This document shows positions 1-9,532 of a stretch of 64,000 nucleotides of DNA, piece after piece; within the stretch, counting starts at the first letter, position 1; each line of letters opens with the position of its first letter. The notes beneath the pieces were generated by a model. That model had not been told where the DNA came from. It ran no database searches and worked only from the letters and a program-made list of their open reading frames with translations. The translations under genes were made by a program, and so were the position numbers. Source of the stretch: Sphingomonas xinjiangensis (GTDB lineage Bacteria; Pseudomonadota; Alphaproteobacteria; Sphingomonadales; Sphingomonadaceae); assembly GCF_014199255.1 (NCBI RefSeq), contig NZ_JACIJF010000003.1, forward strand, positions 1-64,000, written 5' to 3'.

Positions 1-95
1 GAGGCTTGGAACAGGCTCGTCGATCAGCCTTGGCGCATCATGACCATCGGCCGGCGCCAGTGGGCATGTCGGTTCTGATCAATGCAGGTTGGTAT
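1..95 (+). mobile_element. 3' end of an IS630-family insertion sequence (transposase C-terminus, cut by window edge)
   Basis: From base 1 a reading frame runs to a TGA at 76-78 and gives the last 25 residues of a transposase, including the stretch AWNRLVDQPWRIMTIG. I recognise this as the usual C-terminus of IS630-family DDE transposases (W-N-x-L ... P-W-R-I-M-x-I). The element seems to end near 95-97 at a TA dinucleotide, the normal IS630 target. Immediately beyond lies the leftward MFS gene, whose homology stops exactly here. The family call rests on a short tail, and the rest of the element is outside the window. Confidence 0.6.
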
Positions 96-1065
96 TAGGC
101 GCATCGGCTGCAGCGGTCATCACGCGAAGCTGGAGTGGCGGCACCAATGCGAAGCTGGCCACGCCCCACAGGAAGATAAGAACGGCGCTTGGCGCCGCAT
201 GCGGCATCAAAGCGGCAAAGGCGATCAGGATCACTGACAGCGAGGCCAGCGTCACGATGAGCGTGCGGTCGACGGAGCGATCGGCGAAGCGTCCGCCCAG
301 CCAGTTACCCGCCGTCAGGCCCAGACCATAAATCACGAGCGTCGCAGTGACGAAACCCAGCGATGCATGCGTCGCCTCTCGCAAGATTGGTGCGATGTAG
401 GTGAAGACTGTGAACATCGCGCTCGATCCCACCACGGTCAGGGCTAATGCGCCGAGCACTGCCCCGCGCCTCAGCACGCGCCACTCGGCAAGGGCATTGC
501 TGGCCTGAGGTGCAGGCAGACGGGGCAGCGTGAGCCGCAGAGAAGCCATGGTTGCGACGCCGAGCGCGGCGATACCCCAGAAAGCGGCACGCCAGCCGAG
601 GTGCTCGCCCGCCCAGGTAGCCAGCGGCACGCCGATGACATTGGCGATCGTGAGCCCCATGAACATCGCCGCGACCGCGCTTGCTCGCCGCTCCGGAGCC
701 ACCAGGCTGGCTGCAACCACCGACCCGATGCCGAAGAACGCGCCATGATTGAAGGACGTGAGCAAGCGGGCAACCAGCAGCATCCAATAGCCAGTCGAAA
801 TCGCCGCCAGCAGATTGCCCACAGTGAAGATGCCCGCCAGCCCGATCAGCAACGTGCGACGCGGCACGCGCCCAGTCGTCAGCGTCATCAGCGGTGCGCC
901 GACTACCACACCCAGCGCATAGGCACTGATGAGGAGTCCGGCGGCCGGAACGGTCACTTCGAGGTCCTTCGCGATCACCGGGAGCAACCCCATCGGTGCG
1001 AACTCGGTGACGCCGATGCCGAACGCGCCGACCGCGAGAGCCAGGAGGCCGAGGTTGTTCTTCAT
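79..1065 (-). pseudogene. MFS transporter (AraJ-like drug/sugar efflux), C-terminus lost to the IS insertion
   Basis: An inner-membrane major facilitator protein of about 328 residues, read from ATG 1065 (MKNNLGLLALAVGAFGIGVTEF). A longer in-frame start at 1104 would overlap the upstream aldo/keto reductase. The N-terminus and the loop R-V-P-R-R-T after TM2 are typical of AraJ/arabinose-efflux permeases, usually about 390-400 residues with 12 helices. The protein follows the family up to L-V-P-P-L-Q-L-R-V-M-T-A-A-A-D-A-P-N, then gains six foreign residues and stops at 79. The last two helices are therefore missing, so export function is probably lost. It lies 10 bases after the aldo/keto reductase, probably in the same operon. 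Confidence 0.8.
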
Positions 1066-1075
1066 GGCCGTGACC

Positions 1076-2110
1076 TCAAACAAGTGCCGGAGCAAGACGA
1101 GCAAAGCCCTCCTGCTGGCGGTAGGGCGTATGCGGATAAGGCGGCAGCACGCTGCTGACCTTGTCCAGCGTTGAGACCTGCTCAGGCGTAAGTGCCCAGC
1201 CCACCGCGCCGAGATTCTGCCGCAGTTGTTCTTCGTTGCGGGCGCCGATGATCACCGATGACACGGTCGGGCGCCAAAGGAGCCAGTTGATTGCAACCTG
1301 CGGAACGGTCTTCCCCGTTTCGGCCGCGACCGCCTCCAGAGCATCGATGACCCGGTAGAGGTGCTCAGGCTCGACTGGCGGCGCGAACTGCTCTGTCTCG
1401 TGAAGGCGGCTGCCTTCCGGCACCGGCCGGTCACGGCCGATCTTGCCCGTGAGCCGCCCCCAGCCTAGCGGGCTCCACACCAGTGCGCCCACCCCCTGAT
1501 CGGCCGCGAGCGGCATCAGGTCCGCCTCATAGGCGCGGCCGATCAGTGAATAGTAGACTTGGTGCGCGACGAGGCGCGGCAGGCCGTGCCGCTCGGCCAG
1601 GCCCTGCGCCTTCATCAGCTGCCAGCCGGGATAGTTGGACACGCCAGCATAGCGCACCTTCCCCGCCGCGATCAGCGTCGCAAGCGTACCCATCAGCTCT
1701 TCGGTCGGCGTCGACGCGTCGAAGGCGTGAAGCTGCAGCAGGTCGATATAATCGGTGCCGAGCCGTCGCAGCGCATCCTCGACCGCGCGCACCAACCGCG
1801 TCCGCGACGCACCCCAGTCCTGCGGCCCATCGCCCATCGGCAGGCCGGTCTTGGTCGAGATCAGCACCGCGTCGCGCCTGCCCCGGATCGCCTGCCCCAA
1901 TACCTCCTCGGACGCGCCGTTCGAATACACGTCAGCGGTGTCGAACAGCGTCACGCCGCCGTCCAGGCACACGTCGATTAGCCGGCGCGCCTCGGCGGAA
2001 TCGCTCTGACCCCATGCACTGAACAGCGGGCCCTTGCCGCCAAAGGTGCCGGTACCGAAGCTAAGCGCGGGGACACGAAGGCCTGAAGCGCCGAGTTGCC
2101 GATATTCCAT
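1076..2110 (-). CDS. Aldo/keto reductase
   Basis: A cytosolic NADPH-dependent carbonyl reductase of the AKR superfamily, 344 residues, full length for the YajO/Tas-like branch. The catalytic tetrad is complete: Asp57 and Tyr62 (in FDTADVYSNG), Lys87 (ISTKTG) and His128 (LLQLHAF). The C-terminal IIGARNEEQLRQNL segment is the family's cofactor-binding signature. The substrate cannot be told. The gene is divergent from a LysR regulator starting 78 bases away, and the MFS gene follows closely, so the LysR protein probably controls a reductase-plus-efflux pair whose efflux half is now broken. Confidence 0.9.
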   Translation of the reverse strand: MEYRQLGASGLRVPALSFGTGTFGGKGPLFSAWGQSDSAEARRLIDVCLDGGVTLFDTADVYSNGASEEVLGQAIRGRRDAVLISTKTGLPMGDGPQDWGASRTRLVRAVEDALRRLGTDYIDLLQLHAFDASTPTEELMGTLATLIAAGKVRYAGVSNYPGWQLMKAQGLAERHGLPRLVAHQVYYSLIGRAYEADLMPLAADQGVGALVWSPLGWGRLTGKIGRDRPVPEGSRLHETEQFAPPVEPEHLYRVIDALEAVAAETGKTVPQVAINWLLWRPTVSSVIIGARNEEQLRQNLGAVGWALTPEQVSTLDKVSSVLPPYPHTPYRQQEGFARLAPALV

Positions 2111-2188
2111 GATCCGTCCTTGATTTGTCAGCTACGCGCATAGATGAGGCACGAGAGAGCACCGCACTAGCGACCTCGAACGCAGAGG

Positions 2189-3112
2189 ATGTGTGCATTG
2201 AACGCAAAGGTGGCGGGCGGAAGCGATCGGGCGCGCTCACTCGCGCTGTTTGCCACGGTCGTGGAGCAAGGCAGCTTCTCGTCCGCCGCGCGCGCCTTGG
2301 AAATGAGTCCTTCTGCCGTCGCGCGGGCGGTCGATCGCATCGAGGAGCGGCTGGGCGTGCGCCTCGTGCTTCGCTCGACGCGCGCCTTGACGTTGACGGC
2401 CGAGGGGCAGGCATATCTCCTGGCTGCCCGTCGCATTCTCGCGGATCTGGACGATGCCGAGCAGCAGATCGCCGACCAAGGAAGTCCGCGCGGCCGTCTC
2501 CGGGTCAGTGCTGCGCTCTCCCATGGGCGGCTGTGCGTCGTGCCGTTGCTCGGCACGTTCGCCGCGCAATATCCCGACATCCTGATCGACATGGCACTGA
2601 CAGACACGCTGGTGGATATCGCCGCGGGCCAGGCCGATGTCGCGATCCGCTTTGGCCCCCTCTCCGACAGCTCGCTTACTGCGCGCAAGCTGGGCGAGAC
2701 CGGACGCGTCATCGTCGCGTCACCGGAATATCTGGCGACACACGGCACGCCTGAGCAGCCCGAGGATCTTCATGGCCACAACTGCCTCAACTTCAACTTT
2801 CGCCGCGCGGAGCCGGTGTGGCCTTTCCGGCGAAAAGGTCAGGACTTCACCCTGTTGGTGAAGGGAAGCATCGAAGCGAACAACGGCGAGACTTTGGGGC
2901 AACTCGCGGCGCTCGGGGTCGGCATCGCCCGCGTAGGCAGGTTCAGCGTTACCGAGGAAATCGCAGCAGGACGTCTCCTGCCCCTGCTCGAAGACTTCAA
3001 CCCTGGCGATGTCGAGCAGATCCATGCGGTCTTTGTCGGCGGCCCGAACACGCCCGCAAGGGTCAGAGCGTTCGTGGACTTCCTAGCGGCCAACCTTCGC
3101 GGCAGCGCTTAG
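2189..3112 (+). CDS. LysR-family transcriptional regulator
   Basis: A DNA-binding regulator of 307 residues, normal LysR length. The winged helix-turn-helix occupies about residues 14-73 (LFATVVEQGSFSSAARALEM, then the recognition helix SPSAVARAVDRIEERLG). The PBP2-like effector domain runs from about 100 to 300 and carries the usual D-V-A-I-R-F-G-P-L. It is divergent from the aldo/keto reductase, the classical arrangement for a LysR protein and its target. The ATG at 2189 follows an AGAGG ribosome site closely. The effector is unknown. Confidence 0.9.
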   Translation: MCALNAKVAGGSDRARSLALFATVVEQGSFSSAARALEMSPSAVARAVDRIEERLGVRLVLRSTRALTLTAEGQAYLLAARRILADLDDAEQQIADQGSPRGRLRVSAALSHGRLCVVPLLGTFAAQYPDILIDMALTDTLVDIAAGQADVAIRFGPLSDSSLTARKLGETGRVIVASPEYLATHGTPEQPEDLHGHNCLNFNFRRAEPVWPFRRKGQDFTLLVKGSIEANNGETLGQLAALGVGIARVGRFSVTEEIAAGRLLPLLEDFNPGDVEQIHAVFVGGPNTPARVRAFVDFLAANLRGSA

Positions 3113-3259
3113 GCGCCACATCTGTAATTAGCTGTGAATAGGCATGCTGGCTCTCTAAACTGGACGAGCTAAGGCTGGAGAGAGACAGCGTCTCGGCCCG
3201 CCAGATTGCTCTGGCAGGCCGGGTACCTCGGTGGCTTGGAAACCACTGTTGACATCATG

Positions 3260-3631
3260 TCACTCCGCTTCAGCAGCCTCGGCCTCCTCCTTCGTCTTGT
3301 GGCTGATGCCCTGCTCCTCGGCCGGTGGCGAGTAGATGGTGAACAGCTTGAGTGGCTCTTCGCCCTTGTTGATAATGTTGTGCTTTGCGCCTTTAGGGAT
3401 GATGACCATGTGGTTTGCCGTGACCTTGGTGCGGCTCCCATCAACTATCGCCTGCCCCTCGCCCGAAACGAAGAAGGTGCTCTGATCCGCGTCGTGCGTT
3501 TCCTCACCAATATCCTGGCCTGGCTCGATGCTCATCAGAACGACCTGACAGTTTTCGTCGTAGTATACCTCCTTTTGGAAGTTCTTGTTCTTGGTCGCGA
3601 GCTCGATCATGTCCTTGTTGAATACGGCCAC
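3260..3631 (-). CDS. Small cupin-domain protein
   Basis: A single-domain cupin of about 123 residues. The metal-site motifs are visible: G-x-D-I-G-E-E-T-H-D-A-D-Q-S-T-F-F-V (first motif, His and Glu-like positions) and P-K-G-A-K-H-N-I-I-N (second motif). The C-terminus is charged (EEAEAAEAE). I chose GTG 3631 because GGAGA lies 7-8 bases upstream and the cupin homology begins at once (VAVFNKDM). The ATG at 3685 would add 18 unrelated residues. Such proteins resemble mannose-6-phosphate isomerase C-terminal domains, but the activity is unknown. It stands alone. Confidence 0.75.
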   Translation of the reverse strand: MAVFNKDMIELATKNKNFQKEVYYDENCQVVLMSIEPGQDIGEETHDADQSTFFVSGEGQAIVDGSRTKVTANHMVIIPKGAKHNIINKGEEPLKLFTIYSPPAEEQGISHKTKEEAEAAEAE

Positions 3632-4128
3632 AGCGCATCTCCTCGATTGCAGCGGACACCGCCTCACGATGGGCGGCTGAAGCATGGATGCTCCTGCCCG
3701 GCTCGCGATCTCAACGATGGGTCACTTCGAAAGGTCCGGCCGGGTTCGCTGCGGGACACTCATAAGGGTATAAAGCGTCCGCTTGAATGGGCCCATATGT
3801 TTGGGCCGGCTCGACCAACATCGAAGCAAGCGACGGCGTCACAGCCGCCCGGGTCTAACATCGAGACCCAGTTGGGGACGTCTTCCCAGAACCAGCAGCA
3901 GTTCATCTTCCAGGCCTCGGTACGGCTTGGCTGAAGCTTCTTAAAATTAGAATGGGGCGCCAGCCTAAACGGTTGCGGAACAACCGACCTAAAAGTTGGC
4001 AAGAGGCGGTTTTGAACCTCATGAAGTGATTGCATCAGAGTCGACACTAAAGCGAGCGCACGGAGGCGCCAGCGTCGCACCTGTTGCACCGGCCAACTGG
4101 GGTAAAACGCCGCAATACGAGTGCTACA
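3632..4128. other. Intergenic region, no gene seen
   Basis: About 500 bases between the cupin gene and the operator before the TonB receptor. Both strands have only frames without codon bias or recognisable motifs. Base composition is a little more AT-rich than the flanks. I see no RNA gene. Confidence 0.5.
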
Positions 4129-4156
4129 AACGTTCACGCTCGCGTTAGTGAACGTT
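4129..4156. promoter_or_regulatory. TetR-type operator upstream of the TonB receptor (copy 1 of 2)
   Basis: Perfect 9-bp inverted repeat: AACGTTCAC (4129-4137), a 10-bp spacer, GTGAACGTT (4148-4156). Read on the minus strand the core is GTTCACTAAC-N6-GTGAAC, the same core found before the SDR gene at 11852-11873. The right arm touches a consensus -35 (TTGACA, 4155-4160), so binding should block transcription of the receptor operon. The likely ligand is the TetR protein encoded at 11170-11847. Confidence 0.72.
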
Positions 4157-4183
4157 GACAAGGCGGCGCCTCCGCTGCAATCT
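4155..4183 (+). promoter_or_regulatory. Putative sigma-70-type promoter of the receptor-esterase operon
   Basis: TTGACA at 4155-4160 is a perfect -35. With a 17-bp spacer the -10 would be CAATCT (4178-4183), a weak match. The -35 overlaps the operator's right arm. Transcription would start near 4190, about 40 bases before the receptor's ATG. Confidence 0.4.
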
Positions 4184-4229
4184 TCACGCAAGCCGGCGAG
4201 CAGATGATCGGCATACATGGAGAGAAAGC

Positions 4230-6587
4230 ATGCGGGCATATCTTCTCGCGTCGGCCTATGTCGTCGCGGTGGGCGGCGTTTCGCCTTCGGCAGCGCAGAC
4301 CGAGCCAGCGAGCAGCGCGGAGCAACTCAGCCCCTCGGCCCCACAAGATGCTGATGCCCCGTCCGGGCAGAACGAAATCGTCGTCACAGCCACGCGCCGC
4401 GAAGAACGCATCCAAGACGTGCCGGTCAGCGTCACCGCCTTCCAGCAGGAAGAGCTGACGCAAAAGGGCATCGTTGGGTTCGAGGGGATCGCCCGCGAGA
4501 CGCCAGGCGTCGTGCTCAACCGTCCCACCCAGAACTTCAACAACTTCACCGCACGCGGCATCGCCACCAACGGCTACAACGCCAACCTGCAAAGCTCGGT
4601 GGCGGTTTATATGGACGAGCTGCCGATCTCCACGATCGGCAACACCACCGTCGTCGACCCGAACCTGTTCGACGTCGAGCGCGTCGAGTTCCTGCGCGGG
4701 CCGCAGGGGACGCTATTCGGCTCGGGCTCGCTCTCGGGCGCGATGCGCATCCTCACCAAGAGCCCCGATCTCAACGACTTCAACACCTCCGTGCTCGTCG
4801 ACCTGGGCCTCACCGGATCGAACAGCTTCCGCCAGCGCTACAATGCGATGCTCAACATCCCCGTGGTCACCGACAAGCTCGCGGTCCGCGCGGTCGGCTT
4901 CTACCGCAACGAGGAAGGCTATCTCGACAACGTCGGCACCGGCGTCCACAACTCGAACACGCTTAAGGACTATGGCGGCCGCGCGCTCGCTTTGTGGAAG
5001 CCCACTGACCGCCTCTCGATCCGCCTGCTCGGCTCGTACGAGAACAGCGACCCCGCCGACTCCTCGCTCACCAGCCCCTCGCTTGGCCGCGAGAAGCGCG
5101 TCTCGGACCAGCCCGACCGCTTCACCGGGAAGCAGACGATCCTCAACGCCACGCTCGAATACCAGGCCGATTTCGCGACGCTGACCAGCTCGTCGACCTA
5201 TTCGGATTTCGACCAGCGCTTCTGGCTCGACCTGGCCGGTACCTTCCCCGCCGGGGCGTATGCCGGTGCGCCCATCGCCTTCGGGCTCGATGCCAACGCC
5301 TATGACAAGGTGTTCGTCCAGGAGACCCGCCTCGCCTCGAGCCTCGACGGCCCGCTCCAGTTCGTGGTCGGCGGCTTCTACCTCCATCGCCGCCGCGACG
5401 TGGACTATTTCTACCGCTCCTCGCTCCCCTTCTTGGCGGCGCGCGGCCTTACCGGGCTTCCCGACCAATATTACCAGAAGCAATATACCCACCAGATCAG
5501 CAAGGAACTCGCCGGCTTCGGCGAGCTGACCTATCGTTTTTCCGACAAGTTCTGGGTGACCGGCGGCATGCGCTATGGCCGCACCTCGGCGCAGGGATTC
5601 ACCGAGGAGGGCGGATATCTGGCGTCGTACAACATCCCGCCGGCACCCGGCTTTGGCGGCCTGGACCTCAACTATTTCTCGCTGGCGCTGGGCAATGTCC
5701 GCAACGTCGCGTTCAACCGCTTCACGCCCTATGCAGCCGTGGAAGGCGTCAAGGCATCGGGCACCAAGCCCTCGTGGAAGGCCAGCGTCAGCTACAAGCC
5801 GACGCAGTCGCTGACCACCTACGCCACCTTCTCCACCGGCTTCCGCGCGCCGATCGTCAACGCGTTCGCCGGGCGTCCCAGCCTGGTCGATCCGAACGAC
5901 ATCACCATTCCCTATGGCGCGGAGTCGGACGACCTGAAGAGCTACGAAGTCGGCGCCAAGGCCCGCTTCCTGAACGGCCTCCTGACGATCAACGCCGCAG
6001 CCTATCTGATCGACTGGAGCAACATCCAGGCGCAGGCCAACCGCGTCTCGGACTCGGTCCAGTTCGCCACCAATATCGGCGCCGCGCAGAGCAAGGGCTT
6101 CGAAGTCGAGATGGGGATCATCCCGGCCAAGGACGTCTTCATCGGCTTCAACGCCGCGTATAACGACGCCAAGATCACCAAGCTGAGCGTCGAGGAAGCG
6201 GCGATCTCGGGTGCGGTGCTCGGCCACCGCCTCTCCGCGCCGCGGCTCCAGGGTTCGATGTTCCTGTCCTATGGGTTCGACCTGGGGAGGGGTACCAAGG
6301 GCACGCTAGCGGTGAACGCGCAATATGTTGGGTCGTACAACAGCTCGTTCCCGAACACGCCGGGGCTCCCCAATGTGCCGCTGTCGACCTTTGGCGAGAC
6401 CGACGAATATGTGAACACCAATGTCAGCTTCGGCATGAAGCGCGGGCCGATATCGGCGCAGCTCTATATCGAGAACGTCTTCGACGATCATTCGGTGATC
6501 TACATCCACCCCGAGGCGTTCCTGGTCAGCCGGTTCGGCACCCTGCGGCCGCGCACGATCGGCATCCGCCTCGGCTACGGGCTCTGA
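4230..6587 (+). CDS. TonB-dependent receptor
   Basis: An outer-membrane beta-barrel transporter of 785 residues. The start is ATG 4230, which has GGAGAG five bases upstream. A signal peptide (MRAYLLASAYVVAVGG, then S-A-A-Q) precedes a TonB-box-like EIVVTATRREERIQDVP, a plug domain with F-L-R-G-P-Q-G-T-L-F-G and a barrel ending in R-L-G-Y-G-L. It begins a tightly packed operon with an MFS permease, an esterase and an acyl-CoA ligase. It probably brings the cluster's ester substrate, or a complex carrying it, across the outer membrane. The substrate is unknown; sphingomonads use such receptors for many non-iron substrates. Confidence 0.9.
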   Translation: MRAYLLASAYVVAVGGVSPSAAQTEPASSAEQLSPSAPQDADAPSGQNEIVVTATRREERIQDVPVSVTAFQQEELTQKGIVGFEGIARETPGVVLNRPTQNFNNFTARGIATNGYNANLQSSVAVYMDELPISTIGNTTVVDPNLFDVERVEFLRGPQGTLFGSGSLSGAMRILTKSPDLNDFNTSVLVDLGLTGSNSFRQRYNAMLNIPVVTDKLAVRAVGFYRNEEGYLDNVGTGVHNSNTLKDYGGRALALWKPTDRLSIRLLGSYENSDPADSSLTSPSLGREKRVSDQPDRFTGKQTILNATLEYQADFATLTSSSTYSDFDQRFWLDLAGTFPAGAYAGAPIAFGLDANAYDKVFVQETRLASSLDGPLQFVVGGFYLHRRRDVDYFYRSSLPFLAARGLTGLPDQYYQKQYTHQISKELAGFGELTYRFSDKFWVTGGMRYGRTSAQGFTEEGGYLASYNIPPAPGFGGLDLNYFSLALGNVRNVAFNRFTPYAAVEGVKASGTKPSWKASVSYKPTQSLTTYATFSTGFRAPIVNAFAGRPSLVDPNDITIPYGAESDDLKSYEVGAKARFLNGLLTINAAAYLIDWSNIQAQANRVSDSVQFATNIGAAQSKGFEVEMGIIPAKDVFIGFNAAYNDAKITKLSVEEAAISGAVLGHRLSAPRLQGSMFLSYGFDLGRGTKGTLAVNAQYVGSYNSSFPNTPGLPNVPLSTFGETDEYVNTNVSFGMKRGPISAQLYIENVFDDHSVIYIHPEAFLVSRFGTLRPRTIGIRLGYGL

Positions 6588-6590
6588 TCG

Positions 6591-7907
6591 ATGGCCGCCT
6601 CCGCTGTATCCGCTGATGTGCCTGAGCCGGCGGCGGCACCTGCCCGGCACCCCTGGTTGGTGCTGGCGGCGCTCACCTTCGTCTATGTCCTGAACTTCCT
6701 CGACCGGCAGCTGCTCGGCATCCTCGCCAAGCCGATCCAGGATTCGCTCGGAGTCACCGACGGACAGCTCGGGCTGATCGGCGGGCTCTATTTCGCGATG
6801 TTCTATTGCTTCATTGCGATCCCGGTGGGCTGGTTCGCCGACCGCACCAACCGCGTGAACGTGCTGTCGCTCGCTTGCGCGATCTGGAGCGGCGCGACCA
6901 CGGCGTGCGGACTGGCGGGAAGCTATTCCCAGCTCGTCGTGGCGCGCATGGCCGTCGGCTTCGGGGAAGCCGGCGGCGTTCCGCCCTCCTACGCGATCAT
7001 CACCGACACCTATCCGCCCGGCAAGCGCGCCGCCGCGATCGGCATCTTCAACCTGGGGCCGGCGATCGGCGCCGCGATCGGCGTCGCGTTCGGTGCGGCG
7101 ATCGCGGATGCGTTCGACTGGCGCATGCCGTTCATCGTCATCGGCATCGTCGGCATCGTCACCGCCGTGCTGATCTGGCTGTTCATCCGCGAGCCCGCGC
7201 GCGGCGCACTCGATCCGGTGCAGACCGGCACCGGCCTAGGCAAGGCGGCGTTCTGGCCCACCGTGCGGATGTTCGTGACGCACCCGATCCTGATGCTCGC
7301 GGCGCTCGGCAGCGGCGCAACGCAATTCGTCACCTACGGCCTTGGCAATTTTGCCGTGCTGTTCCTGATGCGCGAAAAAGGGATGGTGCTGGGCGAAGTG
7401 GCGATCTGGTATGCGCTGGTGCTGCTGCTCGGCATGGGCGGCGGGATGGTGATCTCGGGCCGCGTGATCGATCGCATGACGCGCACGTCGCGTGCGGGCT
7501 ATGCGATCGCCCCGGCTGCCTCGCTGGCAGTCGCCATGCCTTTCTACATCGCCTTCGTCTGGGCGTCGAGCTGGCCGCTCGCGCTGGTGCTGCTCGCGGT
7601 CGTGATGACCTTCAATTACTTCTACCTCTCGGCCTCGGTCGCTTTGGTGCAGGAGGAAGTGAAACCCAACCAGCGCGTGCTCTCGGGCGCGCTGCTGCTG
7701 CTCGTCATGAACTTCATCGGCCTGGGCCTGGGCCCCACCTGGGTCGGCCAGGCAAGCGACTGGTTCAGGGCGCATGGCGACGCCCATGGCCTGCAATCGG
7801 CCCTCTACACGCTCACCCCCTTCTATCTCCTCGCCATCGCGCTCTTCCTCTGGCTCGCGCGGCTGCTGCGCCGCGAGGGGCCCAACCCGGTCCAGGTTCC
7901 CGCATGA
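6591..7907 (+). CDS. MFS transporter, spinster/ExuT-like
   Basis: A 12-helix inner-membrane permease of 438 residues. The family signatures are present: L-N-F-L-D-R-Q-L-L-G-I-L-A in TM1, G-W-F-A-D-R-T-N-R in loop 2-3, and G-E-A-G-G-V-P-P-S-Y in TM4-5, which is typical of the spinster-like branch common in sphingomonad catabolic clusters. It starts 3 bases after the receptor's stop, and its TGA overlaps the ATG of the esterase. It probably carries the substrate or its hydrolysis product across the inner membrane, completing the route opened by the TonB receptor. Confidence 0.88.
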   Translation: MAASAVSADVPEPAAAPARHPWLVLAALTFVYVLNFLDRQLLGILAKPIQDSLGVTDGQLGLIGGLYFAMFYCFIAIPVGWFADRTNRVNVLSLACAIWSGATTACGLAGSYSQLVVARMAVGFGEAGGVPPSYAIITDTYPPGKRAAAIGIFNLGPAIGAAIGVAFGAAIADAFDWRMPFIVIGIVGIVTAVLIWLFIREPARGALDPVQTGTGLGKAAFWPTVRMFVTHPILMLAALGSGATQFVTYGLGNFAVLFLMREKGMVLGEVAIWYALVLLLGMGGGMVISGRVIDRMTRTSRAGYAIAPAASLAVAMPFYIAFVWASSWPLALVLLAVVMTFNYFYLSASVALVQEEVKPNQRVLSGALLLLVMNFIGLGLGPTWVGQASDWFRAHGDAHGLQSALYTLTPFYLLAIALFLWLARLLRREGPNPVQVPA

Positions 7908-9532
7908 AACAGCTTCCCTCTGCCGCGCTCGCGGCATGCCTCCTCGCCGCCAGCCCCGCACTGGCGCAATCGCCGATAGTCGATGCACCGGCGGGAAGGC
8001 TGGAGGGCAGCGCCGAAGGCACGCTCCGGCTGTTCAAGGGTATCCCCTATGCCCAGCCGCCGGTAGGCGCGAAGCGCTGGCAGGCGCCGACGCCGCTGCC
8101 GGCCTGGCAAGGCGTCCGCAAGGCTACCAGCTTCGGCCCCGCCTGCGTCCAGCCGCGCCCTAAGATCGCCGGTATCTACACCAACCCGCCCGAGCGGATG
8201 AGCGAGGACTGCGTGACGCTCAACATCTGGGCGCCCAAGAACGCGGGCAAGCTGCCGGTGTTCGTCTGGATCCATGGCGGCGCGCTCGTCTCCGGCTACA
8301 GCCATGAGGGGATGTACGACGGCGCGCGCATGGCCGCGCGCGGCATGATCGTCGTCTCGATCAACTATCGGCTGGGCATCCTCGGCTACCTCGCACATCC
8401 CGGCCTCAGCGCGGAGTCCGCCGAAGGCATCTCGGGCAATTACGGCCTGCTCGACCAGATCGCGGCGCTGCGCTGGGTGAAGGACAATATTGGCGCGTTC
8501 GGCGGCGATGCCACCAACGTCACGGTCGCGGGCGAATCCGCCGGCGGGCTGAGCGTGATGTACCTGATGGCGAGCCCGCGGGCGCGCGGCCTGTTTCAGC
8601 GGGCGATCGCCCAGAGCGCTTATATGATTTCCGCGCCAGAACTGAAGACAGCGCGCAACGGCACGCCTTCGGCCGAAGCGGCCGGCACGCAGGCCATGAC
8701 CGCACTCGGCGCCGCCGACCTTGCCGGCCTGCGGGCGATGGACGCGGAAAAGCTGACCACCGACGCAGCGGCCAAGGGGTACGGCCCATGGGGCACGGTG
8801 GACGCCAAGATCCTGCCGCGGCAGCTGGTCGATACCTGGGATCGCGGCGAACAGGCGCCGGTACCGATACTGGCCGGCTTCAACAGCGGCGAGATCCGCT
8901 CGCTACGGATGCTCCTGCCCCCCGCCCCCGCCGGCGCCGCCGCTTATGAAGCGGCGATCCGCGCCCGTTATGGAGATCTCGCGGACGCGTTCCTGCGCCT
9001 CTACCCGGCGAACGCGATCGGCGAGAGCATGCTCGCGACCACCCGCGACGCGCTATATGGTTGGACCTCGACGCGCCTCGCCATCGGCCAGACCGCGATC
9101 GGCCAGCGTGGCTATCTCTACCTGTTCGACCATGGCTATCCGGCCACCGACGACAACGGGCTGCACGCCTTCCACGCTTCGGAAATTCCCTATGTCTTCG
9201 GCACCGCCGGCCGCACCCCCGCGCTATGGCCCAAGGTTCCGGACACGCCCGCCGAGCGGCGGCTGTCCGACGCGATGATGGGCTATTGGTCGTCCTTCGC
9301 GAAGTCCGGCACGCCCATGGCGGGCGGCCAGCCGGCATGGCAGCCCTATGGCAAGGACGGGCGTTACATGGCCTTCGCCCAGGCGCCGCGCCCCGGCACC
9401 AAACTGTTCCCCGGCATGTTCGCGCTGCACGAGGCGGCGGTCTGCCGTCGCCGCGCCGGCGGCGATCAGCCTTGGAACTGGAACACCGGCATCGCCTCGC
9501 CCGTGCTCAAGAAGACGGACGGCTGCCGATGA
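7904..9532 (+). CDS. Type-B carboxylesterase (secreted/periplasmic)
   Basis: Hydrolyses a carboxylic ester. It has 542 residues from the ATG overlapping the MFS stop (ATGA). A signal peptide (MKQLPSAALAACLLAASPALAQ) points to the periplasm. The nucleophile elbow GESAGG gives Ser212; the probable acid is Glu330 (FNSGE) and the base His424 (FHASEIPYVFG). Cys81 and Cys103 (SEDC) match the family's conserved disulfide. With the receptor and permease this resembles the architecture of the Sphingopyxis fumonisin cluster (TonB receptor, permease, type-B esterase), but substrate identity does not follow from that. The next gene again overlaps by ATGA. Confidence 0.92.
   Translation: MKQLPSAALAACLLAASPALAQSPIVDAPAGRLEGSAEGTLRLFKGIPYAQPPVGAKRWQAPTPLPAWQGVRKATSFGPACVQPRPKIAGIYTNPPERMSEDCVTLNIWAPKNAGKLPVFVWIHGGALVSGYSHEGMYDGARMAARGMIVVSINYRLGILGYLAHPGLSAESAEGISGNYGLLDQIAALRWVKDNIGAFGGDATNVTVAGESAGGLSVMYLMASPRARGLFQRAIAQSAYMISAPELKTARNGTPSAEAAGTQAMTALGAADLAGLRAMDAEKLTTDAAAKGYGPWGTVDAKILPRQLVDTWDRGEQAPVPILAGFNSGEIRSLRMLLPPAPAGAAAYEAAIRARYGDLADAFLRLYPANAIGESMLATTRDALYGWTSTRLAIGQTAIGQRGYLYLFDHGYPATDDNGLHAFHASEIPYVFGTAGRTPALWPKVPDTPAERRLSDAMMGYWSSFAKSGTPMAGGQPAWQPYGKDGRYMAFAQAPRPGTKLFPGMFALHEAAVCRRRAGGDQPWNWNTGIASPVLKKTDGCR

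Noticed and set aside
3632..4128. The 160-codon minus frame (3760-4239) before the TonB receptor
   Set aside because: It runs through the operator and promoter and lacks any motif or codon bias.
4713..6227. A 504-codon open frame antisense to the first TonB receptor
   Set aside because: It is a shadow of a GC-rich gene: Arg/Ala/Asp-rich translation, no motif, and the sense strand is a clear receptor.
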